DNA of 64,000 nt, from NCBI RefSeq assembly GCF_024713945.1, contig NC_134686.1, positions 186,001 through 250,000 on the forward strand, in the 5' to 3' direction. Source of the DNA: Dermatophagoides farinae. Taxonomy: Eukaryota > Arthropoda > Arachnida > Sarcoptiformes > Pyroglyphidae. The position numbers and the translations under genes were made by a program. Of this stretch, positions 15,301-27,500 are shown one piece after another (position 1 is the stretch's first letter; each line of letters starts with the position of its first letter). The notes beneath the pieces were generated by a model. It worked only from the letters and a program-made list of their open reading frames with translations. It was not told the origin of the DNA and did no database searches.

Positions 15301-18300
15301 GAATTGATTATGTTGGGTGATAAGCTGATACATATCCAGAAGCAAAAACAACTACAACAAATGCCTGCTACAAATAATAATGATTCACTGACGGTTGGAA
15401 ACAAAAATTCCGGATCACTTAAACGAAAAAATCAACAACAACAGCAGCAGCAAAGATTGTCACGTTCAAATCAAAGTTTGAATAATAATCATGTACTAGA
15501 AACGACATTCCTGACTAGTGAAACTAATTTTGACGACGACGATGATGGCCATCATCATCATCATCATCATCATCATGACGTTGTCATGGATGGTAACCAT
15601 ATCCGTAATAACCAAATGGATTTGGTTGAATTTGCTAATGCAAATTCTGTCGGTGGTGGAGCCAATGGATATGGAATGGATCTTATTGGTGCCGATGATG
15701 ATAGCTCAATGCGTTCTGATCATCAACTTATACAATCGACAAATGATTCGGATAAATATTATAAATCCATTTTGACAACAAAACGAACAGCAACAGCAAC
15801 ACAAAATGCTGCACCACCAAATTATTATGATTTAAATCTAACGGAAACATCAGCATCTTCTGAATCGACAACAGCCGCAGCTACAGCTACTGCCTATGTG
15901 AATATTTTGCCTTCAGGTGCAGCGGCAGCACCACCGGATATTATTCAAAATGTTATGTATCAACCAACATCAACATCACATCATCATCATCATCATGCAC
16001 AAGAATTTTTTGATACAATTTCATTCGGCCAATCTAATAATAATGCAACATCGACAACGAATAATGGATCAACATCCACTGATCAACTATCAGGTTAGTG
16101 GATTCAAATTTTAAAATGAAAAATTTAATGATTTTCACAGCACACTCCTATTATTGTTATTATCAATGAATTTTTTTTATTACACAACGAGAAAAAAATT
16201 CAATTGGTTAGAGCAAACAAGCAAAAATTCATCTCCGATTCACGATGATGATGACAAAGGATAATGATAATTATTATTGTTGCATGTAATGATGATAATA
16301 ATAATTGGAATTCATATATATTGATGATCGGTTTGGGTTAGTTATAGCCCTATGATGATGATGATGATGATTAGCACTGATATCATGGTTACAATGTAAC
16401 CATATTACTACACAATGGATTCACTAATGTTTATTTCGCATGTGTATTTGATATCATAAATAAGTGATTAGCAAACAATTATGGATTTTATTATATGTCC
16501 ATTGGTCAGGCTCGATGGCCAACATGTCTCTCCCCACGCACAGAACATTTTTTATCCATATCTCCATATTGAGATTTACTATACAAATACATTTTTATGA
16601 GCAAGAATCAAAAAAAAATTATCACACTGATATTCAATATTATCGAAATATAAAAGATTTGATGATGATAATAATAATATTTTTTGGTCTACAATTATAA
16701 TTTTCTTTATAATTTATGGCTCCTCGGGTTGAATTTGCCGTTTTGTTCAATAATTTCGTTTTGATGTGCCAAAAAAAAAAAAGTTTTGTGGAACGTTTAT
16801 TCAACTTTTTTCTCTTCTTTCTCGAATATTAAATTTAGAATTACTCTGATATTGGCTAGTCAGTTGGTTAAATTTATTAGGGCAATTCTTGACCAATAGA
16901 TAATAATAGATAGTTAGTTTGATCTTTTGTTTTGTTTCTCAATAAATAAATATATCTTCAAGGTATTGTTTTCCTCTCTATCATTTATTCCTGAACACAA
17001 TTACTATAAAGACCATAATGGTCAGACTATTGTTATTCTATTGCCATTTTCTCCTTCACTTCAATTTACGCACCAAGATTCATATATAGTCATCATTTTA
17101 TGATAATGTCAATAGTTATCTTAAAGACAATAAATTGAATTTGAAATGTTTCATCAAAAAAATAAGTCCACACATTACACAAGACAATTTCATATCGATT
17201 TTTTTATTCGTTGGCTTTTTTTGTGTTGCCAGACGATAATTACTCTTCATTCATCTGTTGTTCATCTATCTACTCTATTTCAAATTATTTGGAGATGATT
17301 GAGAAAGAAAGAAAAAACCCGTTATGAATCGATCGAATGTTTCAATGTGGTAGTCGATTGTTTTATAAACGGAATGGGTCTTGAAATTTTTTTTTAACCA
17401 AAAAAAAAACAAATAAACAAACAGTGTTTTTTTTAAAAAAAAAAATAGAAGATTCGAAAATGAATGATCATTAGTATCGATTATTATTAGGATTATTGAG
17501 TTTTCTCTATATCTGTAATGGAAAAATTTTTGATGATCAGTTTTGTTTCCATTTTTTAAAATATCGTGTGAAACACTACTTTGTTGTTTTGTTGAAATAA
17601 TGTTGATTTGTAATAACAAAAAAAAAAAATAAACTGAATTTTCGATACATAATTTATATTGCACAAATGCACAGAGAAATGTTTTTCTATGTATCATTTT
17701 GACTAGAATTTAAACCCCAGAAAAAATACCAGTCAGTACTGAACACGTTTCAAGAATCATTTATGGATGATGAAAGCCAAACCAAATGATGATGGTTGGT
17801 TTTTTTTCTCTGCTTCTTTATTCACATCAAATGATGATGATAATGATAAGATTCGATCTACTCCAATTCAGAAATTTGGCCTCCGAACATCTTTTTTTTG
17901 TGTTTGAGTGTGTGTCCTCAATTCGATTATTACGATTATATATATCATAATGATCAAAAATGAACAATCAATATACATTGAATATTACAGAAAGAAAAAA
18001 AGAAACTGAAGCAAATTTGAAACATGGAAAACACAAAATACTCGCCAACGAAAAATAAATGAAATATTTCCATTTCTGTTCTCGATGATTATTATAATGA
18101 TGATGATGATGATGATGAACATTCAATCATTTTGGTTCAAAATCTATTCGTTTTTTTTTTGTTTGTTTGTTGGTGGACAATAATGATGGTGTATTAATTA
18201 TTGCGATTATTATTTCAACATAATCTAAACAAAAATGAAAATTTTCAAATTGCAAAAATTTAATTTCGAACAAACCAGAACAAAAATAATTTAGTTATCG

Positions 18301-21300
18301 ATTTGATTATAAATTTTGATACAAATTTATTCAAAAAAATTTCGATTCTCAATTTTTATTCGTATCCAGTAAAAAAAAGTGTGTGCGTGTGAGAGAGAGA
18401 AAGAAAGAAAGAAAAATATGGGAAATTTATGTGGAACTTCACGAAGAAAAAAAGTGACAATTACGAAAAAACGTGATCGTCGTAAATCGAAATCAAAATC
18501 GCTTCATAGTAATAGACATAAATCATCAAGTAGACATAAGTCATCAATTCGACATGATAAATCATCATCAAATGAACATCGTCGTCGATCAAGTCGATCT
18601 CGGAAATCTTCATCGCCTGATGGTGAAAGAAAATCTCGACAAATACCTTCAATTAAAGAAAATGAAACAAAACCTCTTGAACAATTGCAATTACAAACTA
18701 CCAACACCATTATGCCTATATTGGATAAGATTCCAAAGATTGTTATCGGTAGTCAGATTGTCAGTAGTAAACGCTCTGGCGATGTAGAAAAAAATGAAAA
18801 AATGCAAAAATCATTACCAATCATAAAATCTGATATTGTTATAAAAAAGAGTTCTTCACCACAACTATTACCTAAATTATTGCCAGAAATTAAATTGGAT
18901 ATTGGTGAGAAAAAAACCAAATCACAAATGATGATGATGACTGAACAACCACCAAAATTGGTGATAAAAACTAGTCCGATACCATTATTGGTGAAAAAAT
19001 CGTTGATCATTCAAGGAAAAAATCAAATCCAAAATCATCACCGAAGATATACCTAAATCGAAAATAGGATTGAAAAAATCAATCATTTCAAAGATAATTC
19101 CTAAATGGTCTTTGAAAAAGTCCTGCGATTGTAATGGAAAAAAGTCAACAAAAACAACAGCAAGAACAACAAGTTATCAAGCAATCTCCATCACTGAAAC
19201 ATATTGAAGTTAAAAAATCTGAAATTCGTAGAGAAAAATCTGTGTCGCAACCACCAATATTCAAAGTGATTGAAGTTGTTAATATTCCACGTCCTTTCAA
19301 ATCAAATAGTGTAGCAATGATGAAACCGCAGGAACAACAACAACAACAACAACCATTGGAACGTGAAACAACTACACAATCATTAAGAAAGACTACTTCA
19401 AAGGCATTTGGTTTGCCTGTAGATGATTTATCCATTTCGATAACCCATAGAAAAAGTATGATGATCAATGGCGATGTTGATCGACCGATAGACGTAATGA
19501 ATAATACAACAACAACACAGCAACAATTACCAGAAACGATGTCGGCATTTTCTGCTACTGAAAAAACTCAAGAAACACGACCATGGCTCAAAGATATGAT
19601 TAAGTTGAATAAAGAAATGTCACAAACAAAAACAAATAATAATAAATCATCATCAACAAAATCTTCATCAGAATCAGCATCAGAATCCTCATCTTCATCA
19701 TCATCATCATCATCGTCCAACAAACGTCGTCATCATCGTCATCATGATCCAGCTGGACACCAACAACAACGTATTCATCATCGAAATCGCCATCACCATC
19801 ATCGTAGCAATAGTCGAAAACGTCACAAACAAAGTTCAGAAAAAAATGAAAGTTCAAATAAAAAAACAACAAAATCCAAATCATCTAAACGTGTTAGTTT
19901 TGATGAAAAGATAAACATTATAAAAGATGCAGAACAATCAGAATCTATTAATAAAGTTAAAAAAACTGGTGCAGAAAGTTTAAGAAAAGATTCATTGATG
20001 GTACGATTGAAAGAAACAATCGACAGACGTAAACGTTCTCGTAGTATACGACAAAAATTGACAGGCATCAAATTTTCTGATTTTATGAAATCATCTGGTA
20101 AAAAACATCAGAAATAAAAATGCTACTATACGATTGACAATGAGTAATAATTTGTTTGCCAGTGAATTCATATTAATCAATCAACAACATATCATTATCA
20201 TTATAGTAATGAATTCTTTCTCCTGCAATTGGCCAATTTTCAAATTCATCATGTTTTAATGTGAGCGAAAGAGGATCCATTTATATAGTCTAGTTAGTTT
20301 TAGTTATAACCGAAAAAAATGACTGATTACTAACATCAGAAAACTGACATATGACTATCACACACACATACGTGATATTGTTGTTTAAATAAATATTTCC
20401 TCTCTTGTGCCTCCTTGTATAGTTGTATGATTTGACCGATACAAAACAACAACATCAACAACAACAAAAATGACCAATGAACCTATTTATATATCTTTGA
20501 TATTTATTATCATTTATCATCATTCTTCATTTCCATTGTTTTTTTCTCTTTATTTTCATGGATTCATGATTATATATTTTTGGAATTTTCGGTGCTGGTG
20601 TTATATTTGAGGGTTTTAGGTTTCATATATTCGTATTCGTACTTTACTAACACACACCGCCTTCTATTAAATGTGTGTGTGTTTTTGTTCGGATCAAAAT
20701 AATTACGAATCCCCCGTATATATGACTGATCTTTGTCATACACACTTACATTTAGTATGTGTATTGAAAATGAAATGAAAATTTTTTTTTTCACAAACTA
20801 AAAAATCATTGTCGCTTTCAATTCATACACATACACACATACTATGTGAATATACAATTGACCGAACAACAACAACAAAAAAAAAAAAAAAAAATCCACA
20901 TCATTATGCTAGACCACACGATTCTTTCAATTGTGGTGATGGGGTGCTGGATATGACCGTGGCCGTTATGATAATTGTGAAATAAAAGTGAAGATTTTTC
21001 TCTTTTTTTTCATTCAATAGAATTGGAAAAAGAAAAATTCTGCTTTTTTTTGAATGAATTCATTCATATTGTGTATATATGGATTACATGACTATTTGCC
21101 TGGAATCGAAACGTTTATTTGCTTCATATGTGTGTGTTGTCCTACACACACAAATTCCTTGCGATTTTTTCATGTTTGTTCATTTTTTTTTGACTCAATT
21201 AATCATTCTATCTCTTGGGATGATGATTCCTGTTATTATTATTATTATTATCATTGCTGTTGTTGTTAGTTTTCATTATTTAAGGGGATCATATTTCGTT

Positions 21301-24300
21301 CATCAGCTTTTTTTTGCCTGATCTATTTTAGTTTTACAGTATGGTAGAAAAATTGCTGTTGTTGATTTGATGACGCCAAAAAGTTTTCAAACTTCTAAAC
21401 ATCCATCAGAGTTTTTTGTTCTGTTCTGTTCTATTCCATTTGGTAACAACAACAACAACAAAAACAGTTGAATAAAATATGGACAACAATAGATTCAAAA
21501 AGATGAGTGAAAGAACGAAAGTTGAATATGTGTGTGTGTGAGAAATTCATTCATTCGAATCGATTCACGTTCACTATCTATGTGTGTGTGCGTGTTTGTT
21601 GATTCCTTTCATTCAGTTTTTATTTTGTTTACATATTCAAGTTGAAAATTTTTTTCATTGCATATAAATATGGATGAAAAAAATTTTTTTTTTGTTTCCG
21701 TACATCATTCCAGAAAATATTCGACAACGTCCATCATCGATATGGGTGTGTGGAAAATAAAAGTGTATCGATTGGTCATCATCATCATCATTAACAAAAA
21801 TTTAAAAAAAAAGTTGACAGATTTCATAGATTGGCTCAATATTTTCGTTTAGAGTTTAAAGAAATTTTTTCGGCATCAATCCATTAGAATATTTCTTTGT
21901 CAAATTCCAACTACATAGACGAGTGAAACATGTGTAATAACAAAATTTATTTTTTCAATATTTCATTTTTTTTTTTTTATTTTTATTGTTCAGCAAGCAA
22001 ATATGAAAACAAAGTATGGCACATGTAAAATGGGAAAAAATTTGCATTTTTAATTAAAATTGAAATTAAATTTATTATGATTTTATATGATTATTGCCGC
22101 CATCGTTGTCGTTGTTATGTTATTTTCAAATGAAAAATTTTTACATCTGGCCAACCGTCCAGAAAGTTTTTATTTGATATTTTCATCTTTTCCTCTTTAT
22201 CGCTCTCTTTGCTCTTTTTCTATCTCCGTATTTATTTGAAACATTCATTTCTGTTTTGGTTGAAATTCATTTTATTTGTATGCCCATTTTTTATTTTTTT
22301 TTTTAATTTGAAAAATATTAAAAAATACGAGAAATGAAAATCGGGTTGAAAAAACTATCTACAACTGGCCATTATATTATCACACACACACACAATGTTT
22401 TTGTAGGATATTCCATATCTGCATATATACAACAAGTTGAAACAATTTACCAGATGACAAAAAAAATATATTTTACGAAACATGAAACGACAATGATTTT
22501 TTGTCCATTTATTCATTATGTTTATTTTATTTGTTTGCTAAATTTTTTATATTTAATTTGATTTAAGCGCTAATCATACAAATGACGATGATAATTATTA
22601 TCATTTTTCTTGGTTATCTTTCTATTACCATAATCATTCATTTATTAGGTAATAATAATAATTCTGGCATTTGGTTTTTTTTTTTGCTTACAAATCGCCA
22701 TCATTTTCTATGAAAAAATGAAATGATCGCCATTTCAATAAATTAAGTAATCGAAATAGGAATAGGATTTTATTATTATATAATCATCATTCTCACTTAT
22801 AACTAGGTCCTCATTGACTAGAAAAAAAAACAGTAGCGAAAATGAAACAAATCTGAAAGAGTAAAACTGCATTTTTATCTCTCTCTCTCTCTTTTTCTAC
22901 ATTGATAATAATAATAATCTCTAGTTCTCTTGAAAAAAAGAAATGAATCGTTCGTTTTGACCACGACAACAACAACAACGACGACGACAACGAATACAAA
23001 TTTGTTTTATCTTTGTCTTTCATTCTCTTTCTGGTATTTATTCCCGGCTAAAACCAAAACCAAAAAAAAAAAAAATTCTTCAGGCTCAATGAATCTTTTT
23101 TTCTTGTTGCATTCTTGTTTCATTTCCATTCATTTGTTTGGCCAGTCTGTGTGTGTTTGTGTATGGGTAATCTTCATTTTCATCATCGTGGTTTTTTTGT
23201 TTCTCTTTTTATTTCACATTCTCTTGTTATGAATACTCGAGAATTTTCTGGGAAAAACCTCAACCAAACTCGATAGATAATATTTCTTTTTCTCTTTTTA
23301 TATTGCAGTTTTTTTTAGTTGTCAATAGCCAACCAAATACATTTATATTAAGAACCAGGATGGACCAAATTAACAAAATTAATGTACCTGAAATGAAAAC
23401 TGGAAAATGAATACCATACCGACCCATAACGATATCTGTGCCAAAATGAAAATGAAAAGAAAAAAATGAAAGTGGAAGAAGATTACAGATTTTTCTTCTG
23501 TTTGTTTGTGAATAGAAAATAAAAATGAATGAATGAATGAATGAATCAAACAAAATGTAATGAAATATCCAAAATACACACGTTTGTTGAACAGCAGCAG
23601 CATAACATAAGAAAAAATAAACCTTATGTAATGGGTGAACAAGAAAATACCTAAATTAATTTATTTCGTTTTTGTTGTTGTGGACAAATGTCGTGTGATG
23701 AAGAAAAAAAAATCTGTAATGTTCAATGATGTCTTGTTGTTGTTGCTGCTTGCTTTTGTCATTCGGTTTTGATTTGTTGTTGTGTTTTTTTTCTCTTATC
23801 TTTCTCAATTCACAGTCAATTCGCATTGTTAATGTTGTTTAATGAATACTTGAATTATTTTTTTTTCAAATGCAAGTATAAACGAAGGTCATTTTGTTTT
23901 TGTTTTTTCTGAATTAATGTTGTGTTTTTTCTTCTGATTCACTTATCTTGGTTTTTTTGGGTAATTAATAAATTGTTCATGTTTTTTCTTGGCTTTTCTC
24001 CTAGGTAACATTATTCAATTACCACCATTACGAAAATATTCAATTGATAATTCAGCCATTGGTGTTGGAAGCGGCAGCAATGGTAACCGTTCAATAATCA
24101 TATCTACAGATCAACAACAACAGATTATCTATGGTCAACAGTCATCATTACAACCAAATTCAGCTTCAACGATTTTATCGACCGGTAATAGCGGATCATC
24201 AGTATCGCGAACATCTACATTATTACGCCATTCGGGTGCCTATTATAACGGAAGCGCTAGTGGTAGTGGTGGTCATCATTCTCAATATTCCGATAATTCA

Positions 24301-24537
24301 GCAGCACATTTATTTGGTACTTTACCACGTAATGGATCACCTTCATCACAAACACAACAACAACAACAATCATATATTTACATACCATCACAACAAACAC
24401 AACCACAGTCTACACAACAACATCATCATCATCTGATCATATCATCATCGGCAATTGGCTATTCGTCACCAACAACTACAACAACAACAACCATGGCAAC
24501 ATCTAAAGTAGTCAATACATCGAACAATATTGAATAA
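8208..24537 (+). CDS. Sidestep-family Ig-superfamily transmembrane receptor (3' part, five exons)
   Basis: Exons are 8208-8364, 12803-12943, 13882-14716, 14779-16093 and 24005-24537; all junctions are GT-AG and keep phase. Exon 1 ends one Ig domain (Tyr-Gln-Cys motif followed by FAPVC). Exons 2 and 3 make a second Ig domain with the sidestep hallmarks YG near its start, GCEVQARP, FQWRF, YVPRTRDQYG and NSIGIQREPC. Exon 3 then starts a fibronectin-III-like domain interrupted by about 190 residues rich in Asn, Ser, Gln and Asp. Exon 4 finishes that domain, has one membrane span (about 15076-15153), and opens a cytoplasmic tail with Gln and His runs; exon 5 is more tail. In Drosophila the family acts at the cell surface in motor-axon guidance with Beat partners (family knowledge). 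The start lies outside the window. Retention of the last intron would end the protein two residues after exon 4. Confidence 0.82.
10383..10413. repeat. CT/GT compound microsatellite
   Basis: A CT tract runs directly into a short GT tract inside the 4.4-kb sidestep intron. Confidence 0.85.
12277..12321. repeat. AG microsatellite
   Basis: An almost pure AG tract of about 40 bp with a few A interruptions at its right end, about 480 bp before the second visible sidestep exon. Confidence 0.9.
13203..13228. repeat. CA microsatellite
   Basis: A CA tract with one G interruption in a short sidestep intron. Confidence 0.85.
16094..24004 (+). other. 7.9-kb intron of the sidestep-like gene, hosting a nested gene
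   Basis: The donor is GTTAGT at 16094 and the acceptor CTAG ends at 24004; G plus GT restores a Gly codon across the junction. Most of it is T-rich, with GAT/CAT triplet runs, GT repeats and a GAAT tetranucleotide block at 23526-23546. The exception is 18418-20117, which holds a same-strand coding region described separately. A perfect short palindrome lies at 16385-16403. Confidence 0.6.
18418..20117 (+). CDS. Basic Ser/Lys/His-rich protein nested in an intron, two frame breaks
   Basis: I do not recognise the family. The first open frame (18418-19056) begins MGNLCG, a context compatible with N-myristoylation at Gly2 and acylation at Cys5. It continues with an RS/SR-like stretch full of Lys, Arg, Ser and His, then PKL/KLVIK-type motifs. 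The second good open frame (19134-20117) carries poly-Gln, a Ser run, His/Arg-rich tracts and a basic end. Between them the same composition continues in the third frame from about 19019 to 19137. A one-base offset near each of two A6 runs (about 19016-19022 and 19137-19142) would join all three into one reading frame of roughly 560 codons. No good intron explains the break. It may be a live gene with two homopolymer errors, or a decaying gene. The nested, same-strand position in a long intron is clear; the function is not. Confidence 0.5.
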
Positions 24538-27500
24538 ACTATTTGATGATGAACCATCATTATTATAATTATTGTAATATCGATCTCAAATGGAATCAGA
24601 GGATTTGATTTGATTTTGTTTGCAAACATTTTTCGAGTCTAGACATAATGACATTTATTTTGTAAGTGAAAAAAAATAAATAACGGAAAACGTTGTTATC
24701 ATCATCATCATTATAGTAAAGTAATTTCATCCAAATGTTGATTGATTTGCGTTAATGGTACAATATACAATTGACACTTGCACCGACATAAACATACACA
24801 ATCATGATACTGGGAGCCTTATGGGAACGTCTTCAAATATATGATGATGATTATTATTATTATATTCATTGCCTACAGGGCTTTCTCTTTTGTTTTTTTT
24901 TTGCTTCTGTTGTTTTTTCTTCAACTAAACTGAATTCGATTACACACAACGATCTAAACATCATCATACTTCAATAAGAACAATCACAATAAGTAAAATA
25001 ATGTCTTGGATTTCAAATTCCAAACAAACAAACATACGACGAAAAAACTGTTAGATTCACATTAAAATTGACATGACTTGAAGGCATGAACAATAATGGC
25101 GGAAAAAAATATCCATTCTACAAGAGAATGTCCAAGTCTAAGTTTGTGTGTGGCTGTATAATTTGTAAATAGATATCCAATTCGAATTATCATCATGATT
25201 GTTAATGTTTTTGTTTTGTTGACACATTTCATCCTCAAACTTGTAACTTTTTTCGTTTTTCATATTTTTGTTTCCATTTAAATGATGAAAATATATGTTG
25301 TAATTATTTATCATTACCAAAAAAAAACCAAAGAAAATAAATTATTTTCCATTTTCATTTACTGTTTTTGCTGATTATTAGAAATCATTCATTCATCACC
25401 TGATTGCAAAATAATAAGAACTTACACATTCAGCATTGGGACCGAAACACGAAAAGTTTTTTTTTCTATCTCATTTCATGTAATCATATAATCCTTTTCT
25501 CTTTGTTTCGTTTCATTTTCGTACTTATTTATTATCCTCATCATTATTTTGTTTGTTTCTTTTTTTTCTGATAGGATCATATTACTATTATTTGTGATCA
25601 TTTAAGAATTTGACTTGTCCATTCATTTCATTTATTTTTCATTATTATTCCAATGATCACATAAATTCACTAATAAGTATTATTATTTGTGTTGATCGAA
25701 ATTGATAATCAAAATGTGAAAATATTAGAATCAGAAATCCTATTATATGCCAAACACTTTATAGATATTTCTCTTACTTACCTGAATATTAATGAAAATC
25801 ATTCATTGTAAATTGTTGTTGGACAAAACAAAAATGCTTTCACATATGATTCTATATAATTGAATTCTTGGTAAATTCCAATATATTTATTCAATAATTT
25901 ATTAAATGAAATCATTACTTTCGATTCTGTTCTTAGTTCAAGAGAAATTATCATCACATTGTTCGTTTGAGGTTTCATGATTCCATAACAGTAATTTCTT
26001 ATTCTAAACCTAGTGGTCCAGTTTTATTGTTACTGTCAGAAGATTGATGTTGCTGTTTATTATTATTATCATCATCACTTAATGTCCGTTTGAATTGATC
26101 TTTATCGTAAGAAATTGAGATAATGATAAGGTCATTGTTTTTTTAGCTTGAATTCTTGATTTTTTTTTATTTGTTTACTTAAGAAAAAGAAACAGATCAG
26201 AAGTTTTTCTGCACAAATCGAATGTTTCGATAAAATGTGTGAAGAAAAGACTCTAAAAATGGAATAGAGGTGTTAATTAAAAATTGATTATGTACAATGT
26301 TGTTAGTGTTGGTGTGTTGCTGATGTTTATGGTTGTTAATTTATTTATTCACGTTCATTCATTCGTTTTATTTTCATATAAACATGCATTTAGAGAAAAA
26401 AAAATTATTACTCATCTAACATGGATGAGAGAGAAAAAGACCCCTCTCTTCTTGCTTTTTTTTCAGATTATAGCCAACAACCGAAAAAAAGGTTTTTTCT
26501 CGTTTCCAAACTTTTCACCAATAACAACATTATAGTGTATTTATTTGTCATCATCATCATCATCATCATCATTATCATCATCAAAAAGACATGGACCACT
26601 ATGATGTTAATACTAATTTTCAACAACAACAGTATCATATACTCGTAAGTCGTTAAATTTATTTTTTTTCCATAGTCTTGTATTTTGTGCGTTTGATCTT
26701 TTTTTTTTGTTTTTTCTTTCTTTGCTTGTTTATTGATGTTAAGAAGTCGTTATTTTTTTCTTTTTTTACTTGGTTTTTTTCAACAAATACTGTATAGTTG
26801 TTGTTGCTGTTGATGCTGTCGCTGTTGATAATGATAATGATGAACAACAAGATTCTCATGTTTTTTGGTGGTAGTAATTCTTAAAGAATGATTGATTAGG
26901 TTACAAAAAAAAAAATCAAACCGATCCGACCTTCGACAATCTATTTTCAATAAGAATGCTCGTCATTGTTGTACTTTACTGGAATTCTTAAAAAAAAGTT
27001 CAATAAATACATCCATTGATGATAATAATAATGACGATAAATGGAAAATTTTGGCAAGTTTATTCTGTTTTTTCTCTATTGAAGATGAAAAGAAAAATAA
27101 CAAATTGACCCAGAGCAAAGTTTTTCACATCTTTAAATTGTGTTGATCACTATAAAAATGATTTTTTCATCATTATTTGGTGTAGTTTCGTTTTGTTTTT
27201 TGCGAAAAAAAATCCTCAAATCTCTAAAACAACGAAACAGTGATCAGAATTTTTTTCTCGTTGTGATTAATCATTAGATCTCTCTCTTTTTGTGTGTGTG
27301 TGTGTGTATGTGTAGCCGAGGATATTATTTTCGGCTATGAATCTTAAAGATGAATTTAAACAACAACAACAACAACAACAGCAAAGAGCAAGCAAAGATA
27401 TCAGAATCAAAAAAAAAAAAAATAATAGCTTTTATTTCAAAAAAAATTCGTTTATTATATAAACCAAGCTCTATAGTATCGATCAAAAGATTTATGGTTC

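Noticed and set aside
17275-17697. 140-codon minus frame in the 7.9-kb intron
   Set aside because: Phe/Ile/Lys/Asn-rich low-complexity sequence without recognisable motifs.
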